Notes: generated by a model from the sequence alone, not told the origin. A stretch of DNA of 64,000 bases from Muricauda sp. MAR_2010_75 (GCF_000745185.1 NZ_JQNJ01000001.1:2834501-2898500), one strand, 5' to 3'. Shown: positions 42,300-50,835, numbered from the stretch's first letter. A program made the numbers and translations.

Positions 42300-42757
42300 A
42301 TGAAAGCCACGTTCCACTCTTATTTCTCATTTTTTGCTTTTTTTCAGTACCAATTTCAGCTCAATATGGACGGTTTACAGAAGAAGAAAGACTTCGCGAA
42401 CTCAGGAAAAATAGCGAACCATTACGTTTGCTTGTAGAGGATATCCGTAGGGCGGTTTACCCAAGCGAAAAGGACTTGGACGACTGTCTACCTCCTTTTA
42501 CAAGTGGAACAATAACCCTTGAAGGGGCATCAGAAGGCGAGGCGGGAATTGAATTAAACCTAGTTCTGTTTAAAATAACATCAAAAAAGAACAAAGGGAA
42601 AATAAACAAATCTGTAATAACTTTTGTAAGGCACACGATTTGTAGTCCATTGATGGATAAAGTGAGAGATGGAAGCACGGAGAATTTTAATATTATTAGA
42701 AATCTTATTGTCTTATTGTTCAGCCTTTTCAGTTTATTAATTTTAGTGACTATTTGA
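42300..42757 (+). pseudogene. Secreted protein gene with apparent -1 base frameshift near start
   Basis: The intact downstream frame encodes a Sec signal peptide core (PLLFLIFCFFSVPISAQ at 42314-42364) followed by about 130 residues and a C-terminal hydrophobic segment (IIRNLIVLLFSLFSLLILV). No ATG opens this frame. The ATG-AAA at 42300 lies one base out of phase: a fourth A would give MKSHVPLLFL and join the two. So one base seems lost, by mutation or sequencing error. Internal starts such as TTG 42428 would remove the signal. The GTITLEGASEGEAGIEL part faintly recalls trypsin-co-occurring (trypco2) domains, which is only a guess. Confidence 0.5.
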
Positions 42758-43010
42758 AACCTTACCCTATTTTTGAAGTTCTTTTGTAACCCAGTCGCAC
42801 GTAATCATTGTTATATTTGCAATTTGAAATTTTTGGCAATCATATTATAAATATATTTCTTGGCACTCAATTTTATGTCTGATATCTTACGATATAATAT
42901 ATATATATGACCTATCCTATGGAAAGCCTATTTCGCCCTCAAAAGATTTATGGATCTGCAGAATAACTAGTTTTTAGTGCTTCATGAAACCTTTTATCCC
43001 TGCTTTCAAG
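42758..43010. other. AT-rich gap upstream of the metal operon
   Basis: No gene is visible. A TATATTTG word (42813-42820) fits the -7 consensus but has no gene close behind it. A run of TA dinucleotides occurs near 42895-42908. The low GC contrasts with the following metal genes. Confidence 0.4.
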
Positions 43011-43014
43011 TTTT

Positions 43015-43049
43015 TGCACAACCTGTGCATCGATTAATTCTTACCTTTG
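43015..43049 (+). promoter_or_regulatory. Operator-like palindrome and promoter of the metal block
   Basis: TGCACA-ACC-TGTGCA (43015-43029) is a perfect 15-bp interrupted palindrome. It overlaps the expected -33 position (TTG at 43014-43016) of a promoter whose -7 element is TACCTTTG (43042-43049). The spacing of 25 nt is longer than usual. Transcription would begin only a few bases before the ATG at 43059. A repressor bound here would block initiation; either Fur paralogue of the block is a candidate. Confidence 0.5.
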
Positions 43050-43058
43050 TTGAAATTT

Positions 43059-43454
43059 ATGAAAACACTTTTTTCCATATCAATGTCGCTATTATTCTTT
43101 TTTCAGGGAATTAGTATTGATATGGACTTTTGTGGACCCATTAAAGAAATTTCAAGCATCCTAATCCATTACCAAGACCATAAAGTTTATGGTGACTCTT
43201 TCCTTGAATATGTAGTTGAAGATTACTTTGGTAACGTAGCAAAAGCTGAAAGGCACCATAATGACTCTGGTAAGCAGAAAACACCAATCCATTCCCATCA
43301 GCAATGTTGCCACCCTTTAGTATTAATTATTGCGAACAACAATTCGGCTTTAATTAATCTATTAAAGTTTGAAGGGAAAGAACAGTTTAACTTATATAAA
43401 GTAAACTTCACTTCCAGATATTTGGAATCGCTTTTCCAACCACCTAAAGTATAA
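43059..43454 (+). CDS. Small secreted Cys/His protein, HYC_CC_PP-like
   Basis: A 131-residue exported protein that precedes the CusA pump. The signal peptide MKTLFSISMSLLFFFQG is followed by IHYQDHK, HHND, then HSHQQCCHPLV near residues 85-95 and a final FQPPK. These short His, Cys-Cys and Pro-Pro motifs match the small proteins that commonly lie before CusA/CzcA genes in Bacteroidota. The clustered His and Cys suggest metal binding in the periplasm. A start four codons earlier (TTG 43047) is open, but it would begin in the -7 element. The stop codon lies within a large inverted repeat that leads into cusA. Confidence 0.7.
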   Translation: MKTLFSISMSLLFFFQGISIDMDFCGPIKEISSILIHYQDHKVYGDSFLEYVVEDYFGNVAKAERHHNDSGKQKTPIHSHQQCCHPLVLIIANNNSALINLLKFEGKEQFNLYKVNFTSRYLESLFQPPKV

Positions 43455-43566
43455 TTCAGTTTTTTTAAGGATAGCTATATCCTTACGTGATGCTTTTCAA
43501 AATAAGCATCACATTATAAACGCATTGTATCTCATTGCATTGCGATGTTTAAACTGAATTAATACT
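43448..43566 (+). promoter_or_regulatory. Multi-stem structured leader before cusA
   Basis: AGTATAATTCAGTTT (43448-43462) is complementary to AAACTGAATTAATACT (43551-43566) with a single bulge, a 15-bp closing stem. Inside are AAGGATA-GCTA-TATCCTT (43467-43484) and GTGATGCTT-8-AAGCATCAC (43487-43512), both perfect, plus a weak CGCA / TGCG pair (43521/43541). The element covers the stop codon of the small Cys/His gene and ends 6 nt before the cusA ATG. It could be a metal-responsive or translation-coupling RNA; a MITE-like insertion is an alternative. Confidence 0.55.
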
Positions 43567-43572
43567 TTTACT

Positions 43573-46500
43573 ATGATTAACAAAATCATTTCATTTTCCA
43601 TTAATAACAAGTTTATTATTGGGCTCTTCATAGTGGCACTGGTAGGTACGGGCATTTGGTCTATGGCCACTATAAATCTGGGTTCTGTCCCCGATATTAC
43701 CAACAACCAAGTACAGGTTATTACAGTAGCCCCAAATTTAGGTACTGAGGATATTGAACAATTTGTTACCTATCCTGTAGAATTGGCAATGGCCAACCTT
43801 CCTGACGTTATCGAGCTGCGTTCGGTATCTCGTTTTGGGCTGTCCGTGGTTACCATTGTTTTTAAGGACGAAGCAGGCACCTATCTTCCCCGGCAATTGG
43901 TGCAAGAAAAATTGACCGAAGTCGCCGGGGAAATTCCCGAAGGTTTTGGTACGCCTTTTATGGCACCCATTACTACGGGTCTGGGCGAAATATTCCAATA
44001 CACCTTAAAGGTAAAAGAAGGATACGAAGATAAATACGATGCAATGGAACTTCGTACCATTCAGGATTGGATTGTTAAACGCCAAATGGCATTAGTGCCC
44101 GGTGTGGTCGAGGTCAATGCTTTTGGGGGCTATGTGAAGCAGTACGAAGTGGCCATAAACCCTGACAAACTAAAAAGTTTTGGCATTACCATGGGGCAGG
44201 TTTTTGAAGCCCTTAAGGTGAACAATGCCAATACAGGCGGTGCCTATATTGAAAAAAACCATCAGGCCAACTTTATCCGTGGCGAAGGTTTGGCCAGTAG
44301 CCTTGAAGATTTGGAAAATACGGTGGTTACTACCCAAAATGGAACACCTGTTCTGGTACGTGATATCGCTCAGAAAGTGGGCTATGGGAATCAGGTACGT
44401 TATGGGGCGTTTACCCAAGATGGCCACGAATCCGTGGGAGGTCAGATTTTGATGTTAAAGGGAGAAAGCCCAAGTAATGTGATCAATAATGTAGAAAAAC
44501 GAATTGACGAGATACAAAAATCGCTTCCCGAGGGCGTTTATATTGAACCGTTCTTAAGCCGTGCCGAACTTATAGCCAGGACCACAAGTACGGTAGAGAA
44601 GAACTTGATTGAAGGTTCATTGATTGTGATCTTTGTGCTTGTACTGCTCTTGGGGAGTTTACGTGGCGGATTGATTACCGCTTCGGTAATCCCGTTATCA
44701 TTACTCTTCGCATTTATCCTGATGAAACAGTTCGGCGTATGGGCAAATTTAATGTCCCTTGGTGCCATCGATTTTGGGATTATCGTGGATGGTGCGGTCA
44801 TTATCGTGGAAGGTATGGTATTGCATATCCATCAACGGATGAAAAAATCAAAAGCAGCGATAGGTCAGGCCGAAATGGACGAAATGGCATACGAATCGGG
44901 AAGTACGATGATGAACTCTGCCTTTTTCGGTCAGCTTATCATTCTTATCGTATTTACACCAATCCTTTTCCTTACCGGAGTTGAAGGAAAAATGTTCCGT
45001 CCCATGGCATTTACCTTTGGTTTTGCCGTACTTGGGGCGATTATCCTATGCCTTACCTACGTACCTATGGTTTCGGCCTTGTTCCTGAAACCTGCAAAAA
45101 ACCAGGACCATTGGTTTGCCAAATTTGAAAATAGTATCGATAGGTTCAGTGATAAAATCATGGCAGGGTTGAACAAAGCCTATAAGCCATTGCTGTCGTT
45201 TGCATTGCGTTTTAAGGCTGGTATTGTTTTAGGGGCAGTTGCTTTACTGGCAATCGCAGGATTTATATTCAGCACTATGGGTGGTGAATTTATCCCAAAG
45301 CTGGATGAAGGCGATATTGCCATGCAGGCCCTGATAAAACCGGGCAGTAGCCTTACCGAATCCATTGAAGCTTCAAAAAAACTTCAGAACTTGATAAATG
45401 AATTTCCCGAAGTGAAGACCATGATCTCGAGGATCGGGGTGGCCGAAATCCCTACCGACCCCATGCCCATGGACATTGCCGATAGTTACATCATCCTTGA
45501 AAAGGATAAGAGCAAATGGACCAGTGCGGAGAGCAAGGAAGAACTCATAGAAAAAATAAAGGAAAAGATTTCGGTTATCCCGGGGGTGAACTTCGTGTTT
45601 ACCCAACCCGTAGAGCTCCGTTTCAATGAACTGTTGACGGGTGTCCGGGAAGATGTTGCCATCAAGATCTATGGTGAGGACCTGGATGTTCTGGCCGAAA
45701 AGGCACAGGAAATGGCGGCAATCATACAAACCGTAGATGGCGCTGGTGATGTACGGGCGGAAGCGACCAGTGGCCTGCCACAGATGACCGTTGTCTATAA
45801 CCGGGCAAAGATGGCGCAATACGGGGTTACCATTGACAAGCTCAACGATTATGTGAGTGCCGCCTTCGCAGGGGAATCGGCAAGTGTCATATTCGAGGGC
45901 GAAAAGCGCTTTGACGTGGTCATCCGTCTGGCCGAGGACTATCGAAAGGATATCAACAACCTTAAAAATCTGTATATAGACCTGCCCAGTGGTAACCAAG
46001 TGCCCCTAAAGGAATTGGCGGACATCAGCTATAAACCCGGGCCCATGCAGATTTCCAGGGACAATACCTACCGGCGAATCTATGTGGGGGTAAACGTTCG
46101 GGGCAGGGATGTCAAGTCCATGGTCGAGGAGGTTCAGCAAAAGCTCGATGCCCAGTTGAAACTGCCCCCGGGGTATTATATAACCTATGGCGGTTCTTTT
46201 GAGAACCTTCAAAGGGCGACCGACCGATTAATGATCGTAGTGCCTATTGCACTGTTCCTAATTTTCATATTGCTCTACTTTGCTTTGAGCTCGTTCTCAC
46301 AGTCGGTAATGATTTATATGGCAGTACCCCTGGCAGCCATTGGTGGCGTGTTTGCCCTTTGGATACGGGGAATGCCATTCAGTATTTCCGCAGGAGTCGG
46401 ATTTATCGTGCTTTTTGGTGTTGCAGTATTGAACGGACTGGTACTGATAAACAAATTCAATGATTTAAAAGAAAGTGGTATGACAAATTTAAAAGACAGG

Positions 46501-47973
46501 ATCTACGAGGCAACCCACGAGCGCTTGCGCCCTATATTGCTTACGGCAACGGCGGCCATTATGGGCTTTATCCCAATGGCGATTTCTACTTCCGGTGGTG
46601 CAGAAGTGCAGCGACCATTGGCAACCGTTGTTATTGGTGGCTTGATTACGGCAACCTTTTTAACATTGGTGGTAGTCCCGGTACTTTATAGTTGGTTGGA
46701 ATCCCGTAAGGAGCGTAGAAATAATGGTGACGATACGGGTTATATCAAAAAAAGCCAAGCCATCATTCCAGTTTTATTGTTGGTTGGAGGATTTTTATCA
46801 TCTGGTAACCTATCGGCCCAAAACAATCCCATCGCTCAAACCTTGACTTTAGATGAAGCTATAGTAATGGCAAGGGAAAATTATCCCACCCTAAAGGAAG
46901 GACAAGCGTTCATAGACAGGGAACAGGCCTTGAAGGGCACCAGTTTTGACCTGGGCAGCACGTTTCTATATGCCGGCAGGGAAGACCAAGGCCTGAATCA
47001 GGGAAATCTGCGTACCTTCGGGGTACAACAGGGCAACATTGACCTGCTCTCCGGGTTTTCAAAATCCAGGTTCTATAAGGAACGCACCAAGCTGGGCGAG
47101 AAATTCTATGACCTTAGTGAGCAGCAGCTGGTACGGGATGTGATGCAGGCCTATTATGAGATTGCCTACAATAAGGCCCGCCTGAAGCTTGCCGAGCGGC
47201 TGGACAGCATTTATGCCGATTTTGAAAGCGCGGCCAAATTAAGGTACGATAGCGGTGAGACCGGAAAACTCGCCTATATTTCGGCTACCTCGGAGTACCA
47301 ACAAATACAGGTGTTAAAGCAACAGTCCTATGATGATATCGAGATTGCCAAAAGGGCATTGAAGCAATATCTGGGAATCGATGGTTCCATTGATACGATG
47401 GATGGGCCTTATGGGATCATAAACCCAATATCGGTTGTGGACACTTTGGATATAAGCAATAACCCGTTGCTGCAATTCGACCTTCAGAACGCTGCAGTGG
47501 GCAAAGCGAACGTAAAGGTCGAAAAATCCCAGTTCCTGCCAAAGTTCAGCCTGAGCTATGACAATCTCAAGTATAATGATGTTACGGGGTTCAATGCCTA
47601 TCAGGCGGGCATCAGCATCCCTTTGTGGTTCCTTCCGCAAAAAAATAGGGTAAGGGCGGCCAAGGCAGATGCCATGGTGGCCGAAAACCAGTATTTGACA
47701 CAAAAGGCGACCACCGAGAGCCTGGTCTCCCAACTGTACAAAGCCCAGGACAAAACGTTGAAGTCGTTGAGGTACTATGAAGAAGCGGCACTGCCACTGG
47801 CAGAGGAACAGTTGACCACTGCCGAACTGGCAAACAAGGAAGGTGAGATAGACTACATTAGCTATATCACCATCCTCAACAGTGCCATCAACATCAAAAT
47901 AAACCATTTGGATTTCATCAACCAATATAACCAACAGGCCATTGAGATACAATATCAATTGGGCAATCTATAA
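43573..47973 (+). CDS. cusA: Heavy-metal RND pump CusA/CzcA fused to a TolC-like channel
   Basis: A 1466-residue fusion for efflux of divalent (or monovalent) heavy metals across both membranes. Residues about 1-1045 are a CusA/CzcA proton-driven RND transporter with twelve membrane helices. The proton relay is DFGIIVD (Asp400 and Asp406), the arrangement of CzcA-type pumps for Zn, Co or Cd. After a short linker there is a second signal-like segment (IIPVLLLVGGFLSS, then NLSAQ at 1079-1083). About 380 residues of a TolC-family outer-membrane channel follow. The fusion is a known Bacteroidota architecture; whether it is cleaved after the internal signal is not known. The adaptor gene follows after 18 bp. 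Confidence 0.94.
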   Translation: MINKIISFSINNKFIIGLFIVALVGTGIWSMATINLGSVPDITNNQVQVITVAPNLGTEDIEQFVTYPVELAMANLPDVIELRSVSRFGLSVVTIVFKDEAGTYLPRQLVQEKLTEVAGEIPEGFGTPFMAPITTGLGEIFQYTLKVKEGYEDKYDAMELRTIQDWIVKRQMALVPGVVEVNAFGGYVKQYEVAINPDKLKSFGITMGQVFEALKVNNANTGGAYIEKNHQANFIRGEGLASSLEDLENTVVTTQNGTPVLVRDIAQKVGYGNQVRYGAFTQDGHESVGGQILMLKGESPSNVINNVEKRIDEIQKSLPEGVYIEPFLSRAELIARTTSTVEKNLIEGSLIVIFVLVLLLGSLRGGLITASVIPLSLLFAFILMKQFGVWANLMSLGAIDFGIIVDGAVIIVEGMVLHIHQRMKKSKAAIGQAEMDEMAYESGSTMMNSAFFGQLIILIVFTPILFLTGVEGKMFRPMAFTFGFAVLGAIILCLTYVPMVSALFLKPAKNQDHWFAKFENSIDRFSDKIMAGLNKAYKPLLSFALRFKAGIVLGAVALLAIAGFIFSTMGGEFIPKLDEGDIAMQALIKPGSSLTESIEASKKLQNLINEFPEVKTMISRIGVAEIPTDPMPMDIADSYIILEKDKSKWTSAESKEELIEKIKEKISVIPGVNFVFTQPVELRFNELLTGVREDVAIKIYGEDLDVLAEKAQEMAAIIQTVDGAGDVRAEATSGLPQMTVVYNRAKMAQYGVTIDKLNDYVSAAFAGESASVIFEGEKRFDVVIRLAEDYRKDINNLKNLYIDLPSGNQVPLKELADISYKPGPMQISRDNTYRRIYVGVNVRGRDVKSMVEEVQQKLDAQLKLPPGYYITYGGSFENLQRATDRLMIVVPIALFLIFILLYFALSSFSQSVMIYMAVPLAAIGGVFALWIRGMPFSISAGVGFIVLFGVAVLNGLVLINKFNDLKESGMTNLKDRIYEATHERLRPILLTATAAIMGFIPMAISTSGGAEVQRPLATVVIGGLITATFLTLVVVPVLYSWLESRKERRNNGDDTGYIKKSQAIIPVLLLVGGFLSSGNLSAQNNPIAQTLTLDEAIVMARENYPTLKEGQAFIDREQALKGTSFDLGSTFLYAGREDQGLNQGNLRTFGVQQGNIDLLSGFSKSRFYKERTKLGEKFYDLSEQQLVRDVMQAYYEIAYNKARLKLAERLDSIYADFESAAKLRYDSGETGKLAYISATSEYQQIQVLKQQSYDDIEIAKRALKQYLGIDGSIDTMDGPYGIINPISVVDTLDISNNPLLQFDLQNAAVGKANVKVEKSQFLPKFSLSYDNLKYNDVTGFNAYQAGISIPLWFLPQKNRVRAAKADAMVAENQYLTQKATTESLVSQLYKAQDKTLKSLRYYEEAALPLAEEQLTTAELANKEGEIDYISYITILNSAINIKINHLDFINQYNQQAIEIQYQLGNL

Positions 47974-47991
47974 TCTTAAAAAGAAAGAAAA

Positions 47992-49254
47992 ATGAAGAAT
48001 ATACTATTAGTTAGTACCGTATTATTGACACTTATGTTTCTGAGCTGTAACGATGCCCCAAAATCCGAGCTTGGGCATAACGAAACGGAAGGCGTATCAA
48101 AAACCGAAGCACCTGGAGAAGATGCGCACGGAGAAGAGGGTCACGACGAAGAAGAAGGTGGCCACGAAGGGGAAGAAGGGGAAGAAGGTGTTGTTGAACT
48201 TACAAAACAACAGGCCGAAACCATCGGTCTGGAAACGAAACCTCTGGAGGAACGTAATTTAGGGAACAACATTAAGGTAACAGGAACACTCGAACTCTTC
48301 CCACAGGACAGGGCAAACATTAGTCCCTTTATTGGTGGAAATGTTAGCTCGATCAAGGTAGTACCGGGCAACATTGTGCGCAAGGGACAGGTGTTGGCCT
48401 ATATAGAACACCCGGATATCATCGCCATGCAACAGGAATACCAGGAAAAGAATGACGAACTGGTATTTTTAAAGCAGGATTTTGAGCGCAAAAAGACCCT
48501 CTATGACAAAGGGGTTTCCTCTGGCAAGGAATTCCAAATGGCGCAATCCAAATTTCGTTCCACCACTTCCAGTGTAAACGGCCTAAAGTCCAAACTACGC
48601 TTGTTGGGACTGGACCCTTCCAAAGTGGCCGAAGGGGAGATCTATTCTGCCATCCCCATTATTACGCCCATTAGTGGCTATGTGGGCGAAGTAATGGTAA
48701 GCCTGGGCGATTATGTGGCCCCACAATCCAAAATGTTCTCGATAAGCGATAATTCGAAAATCTATGTCAATTTCAAAGTATATGAAAAGGACATCAAGCA
48801 GGTCAAGGAGGGACAACAGATTTATTTTTCAACAGCCTCAAAACCTAATGAATTGTTAAAGGCCACCGTGCGTTCCATAGGGCAGACGTTTGAGAGCGAT
48901 CCGAAGGCCATAGAGGTATTGGCAGATATCGAGAATAAAGACAAGGACCTTTTGCCCGGAATGTATGTGGAGGGAAGAATTGTACAAGGAGAAAAATCAG
49001 GCTTTGCTGTTCCCGAGGAAGCTATTGTCCAGGAAGGTGAACAGTCTTATATCTTCATCATGGATGAGGATGAAGAACCTGTTGAAAATAAAATGAAATA
49101 TAAACGCATCCCCGTGAGCACGGGGGTCAACGATCTGGGGTTTGTTGAAGTTAACCTGCCTGCAGGAACACCCGAAAATATCAAAATAGTAACAAATGGG
49201 GCCTATACTCTTTCTTCAGAAATGGTGAAAGGCGAATTGGAGCACGGACATTAA
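47992..49254 (+). CDS. cusB: RND periplasmic adaptor, CusB/CzcB type, lipoprotein
   Basis: A 420-residue membrane fusion protein linking the RND pump to the channel. The signal peptide ends at a lipobox with Cys19 (LMFLSC). Residues about 25-65 form a Glu/His-rich stretch (HGEEGHDEEEGGHEGEEGEEG in parts) that could bind metal before transfer to the pump. The lipoyl, alpha-hairpin (about 145-200, KNDELVFLKQDFERKK) and beta-barrel domains follow in usual order. It is 18 bp downstream of the cusA fusion and the clear third component of the system. Confidence 0.93.
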   Translation: MKNILLVSTVLLTLMFLSCNDAPKSELGHNETEGVSKTEAPGEDAHGEEGHDEEEGGHEGEEGEEGVVELTKQQAETIGLETKPLEERNLGNNIKVTGTLELFPQDRANISPFIGGNVSSIKVVPGNIVRKGQVLAYIEHPDIIAMQQEYQEKNDELVFLKQDFERKKTLYDKGVSSGKEFQMAQSKFRSTTSSVNGLKSKLRLLGLDPSKVAEGEIYSAIPIITPISGYVGEVMVSLGDYVAPQSKMFSISDNSKIYVNFKVYEKDIKQVKEGQQIYFSTASKPNELLKATVRSIGQTFESDPKAIEVLADIENKDKDLLPGMYVEGRIVQGEKSGFAVPEEAIVQEGEQSYIFIMDEDEEPVENKMKYKRIPVSTGVNDLGFVEVNLPAGTPENIKIVTNGAYTLSSEMVKGELEHGH

Positions 49255-49270
49255 TTCTCTAAAAATCAAG

Positions 49271-49344
49271 GATTTTGATTCCGAGTTTGTTTATCGACTT
49301 AATTTAGTTAGTTAAAAATTAAAGAACAGGCTCGGTTCAAAATC
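49271..49344 (+). promoter_or_regulatory. Structured intergenic hairpin before the PII-like gene
   Basis: GATTTTGA (49271-49278) with CCGAG (49281-49285) pairs with CTCGG (49331-49335) and TCAAAATC (49337-49344). Inside, TTAATTT (49299-49305) pairs with AAATTAA (49316-49322). There is no T run, so it looks more like a leader, processing site or repeat than a terminator. Confidence 0.4.
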
Positions 49345-49369
49345 GATTAAAAATTTAAACATTTTAAAA

Positions 49370-49708
49370 ATGAAAGAAATAAAAGCATTTGTTAAACCGA
49401 ACAGGATACAAAGGGTCATCGAAGCCCTTAGCGATAAAGGTTTTAAAAGTATGACGCTTTCACAGGCGGAGGGTACTGGAGCATTCAAAGCAAAAGGCGC
49501 GAAGCCCTCATTGGATTTTCACGTAACCGATAGTCCGGTGGTAAAAGTGGAGCTGGTATGTCAAAATGAAGAAGCACAATCGGCAATCGATATTATTACG
49601 GAAAACGGTAAAACGCCCGACCCAGGGGACGGTATCATCTATTTATCGGATATTGAGGATGCCTTCCAGATCAAAACGGGGGAATCCTTAAAACGGTACG
49701 ACCTCTGA
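49370..49708 (+). CDS. PII-like protein, metal-operon (PII-NG) type
   Basis: A 112-residue GlnB-fold protein. It starts MKEIKAFVKPNRIQRVIEALSD, a clear PII N-terminus, and has the VKVELVCQNEEAQSAIDIITE segment in the second half. The T-loop region (GAFKAKGAKPSLDF) lacks the Tyr51 that is uridylylated in GlnB. The C-terminal part carries GDGIIYLSDIEDAFQIKTGE, close to the usual PII end. PII-like proteins of this group (PII-NG) are known beside heavy-metal RND genes rather than nitrogen genes. It probably senses a nucleotide or metal to tune efflux; this is inferred. Confidence 0.85.
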   Translation: MKEIKAFVKPNRIQRVIEALSDKGFKSMTLSQAEGTGAFKAKGAKPSLDFHVTDSPVVKVELVCQNEEAQSAIDIITENGKTPDPGDGIIYLSDIEDAFQIKTGESLKRYDL

Positions 49709-49718
49709 CCCATCGCAC

Positions 49719-50141
49719 ATGGAAAAAATCGTCAAAAAATTGGAGAGCAAGGGAATACGACCCACCCCGATGCGTCTGTTGACCTATAAAAAGTTACTGG
49801 AAAACGAGGTGGCCATCAGTTTGGGCGAATTGGAGAGTTTCTTCGAGAAGTCGGAAAGGAGTACCCTTTTCCGGACGATGAAAACATTTGAGGAAAAAGG
49901 CATCGTACATCAAATAGAGGACGGTACGGGCATTATGAAATATGCGCTCTGTGAGGAAGACTGTGAATGTGAGGTGGGCAACGACCTGCACCTGCATTTT
50001 CATTGCACCCGGTGCAACGAGACCGTTTGTTTGACCGACCGTAAAATCCCGCAGGTAAACCTGCCCCAAGGATATATGGCAGAGGATATCAATCTGGTCG
50101 TAACGGGAGTATGCAATAAATGCAATGGCAATTTGGAGTAA
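49719..50141 (+). CDS. Fur-family metalloregulator A
   Basis: A 140-residue Fur-superfamily repressor. The winged-helix N-terminus (about 1-75, MEKIVKKLESKGIRPTPMRLLTYK) is followed by the dimerisation domain. Metal-site residues are LHLHFHCTRCNETVCL (about 87-102) and the structural-zinc CNKCN pair near the C-terminus. Two extra Cys-rich words, CEEDCECE at about 76-83, may provide further ligands. It starts 10 bp after the PII-like gene. It is paralogous to the Fur at 56.1 kb. Which metal it senses cannot be told, but zinc is likely from the ligand set. Confidence 0.9.
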   Translation: MEKIVKKLESKGIRPTPMRLLTYKKLLENEVAISLGELESFFEKSERSTLFRTMKTFEEKGIVHQIEDGTGIMKYALCEEDCECEVGNDLHLHFHCTRCNETVCLTDRKIPQVNLPQGYMAEDINLVVTGVCNKCNGNLE

Positions 50142-50175
50142 CCTTTAAGGACAATAATATCAAAAGAATACGACG

Positions 50176-50547
50176 ATGATAGCAATCTATAAAAAAGACC
50201 AAATCTTATATACCATCGCAGATCAAGAGCTGGATGCCGATGATGGGGCGACCTTAGTCAAGGCCCTGAATGAACATTTGAAAAGCAATGAACTGCCCGC
50301 TTGGTATATGGAAATGGAGCCTCGCAAAAAAGGAGTGAAGAAAAGCAGCGGTGAGAGGTTGGATATTTCCTTTCCCGAAGAAGCACGGCTTAAGAAAATA
50401 GCCTTGGTGGGCGAAAAAACATGGCAAGAACGGTTTACCGAATCGCTATTGCCGTTTAGTGAAGCCCACATAAAATATTTCGGACCTGAAGATGGAAACA
50501 TGGCCAACAACTGGCTCGAACAAACAAGCAATAGCAATAGTAACTGA
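50176..50547 (+). CDS. SpoIIAA-like (STAS/SEC14-type) protein A
   Basis: A 123-residue soluble protein with the alternating strand-helix order of the SpoIIAA-like (PF11964-type) STAS/SEC14 domains. The motif RLKKIALVGEKTWQERFTE matches the typical 'KMAVVGxKKWQEWxxK' helix of this family. The end AHIKYFGPEDGNMANNWLEQ is the corresponding final strand-helix. Its relative at 51.7 kb has the same motif. Such domains are thought to bind small hydrophobic ligands or partners. Role in metal handling unknown. Confidence 0.75.
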   Translation: MIAIYKKDQILYTIADQELDADDGATLVKALNEHLKSNELPAWYMEMEPRKKGVKKSSGERLDISFPEEARLKKIALVGEKTWQERFTESLLPFSEAHIKYFGPEDGNMANNWLEQTSNSNSN

Positions 50548-50574
50548 AACATGAATCTTTAAATCTAGAAAATT

Positions 50575-50793
50575 ATGATGGACGATTGGTATTTTGGGGG
50601 AATGCACTGGATATGGTGGGGGTTATGGATAATCCTCATCTTCTGGATATTCCTGATTCCCTACCCCACACCGGGACAGAAAAACAGAAAGGACAGGGCA
50701 ATGGAAGCCCTGAGGGAGCGGTACGCCCGCGGCGAAATCGACGAAGAGGAGTTTGAGAAACGCAAGACGTTCCTGTTAAAGGACAAAAAATAA
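50575..50793 (+). CDS. SHOCT-domain small membrane protein
   Basis: A 72-residue protein with an unusually Trp-rich N-terminal transmembrane helix (about residues 11-31, HWIWWGLWIILIFWIFL). After a short Pro-rich turn it ends with a SHOCT domain (AMEALRERYARGEIDEEEFEKRKTFLL). SHOCT domains often occur at the end of membrane proteins and may mediate oligomerisation. The second Met (50578) is an equally good start. In this block it may help assemble a membrane complex. Confidence 0.8.
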   Translation: MMDDWYFGGMHWIWWGLWIILIFWIFLIPYPTPGQKNRKDRAMEALRERYARGEIDEEEFEKRKTFLLKDKK

Positions 50794-50835
50794 CAGTGTT
50801 TTGCTTTTGACCGAACGACCATAACACCGTTATCT

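Noticed and set aside
41910..43058. Integrative element ends or attachment site
   Set aside because: No integrase, tRNA gene or matching direct repeats could be found at both edges of the metal block.
45373..45999. 208-codon open frame opposite the RND pump
   Set aside because: It lies wholly within the conserved pump gene on the other strand and has no domain or own promoter.
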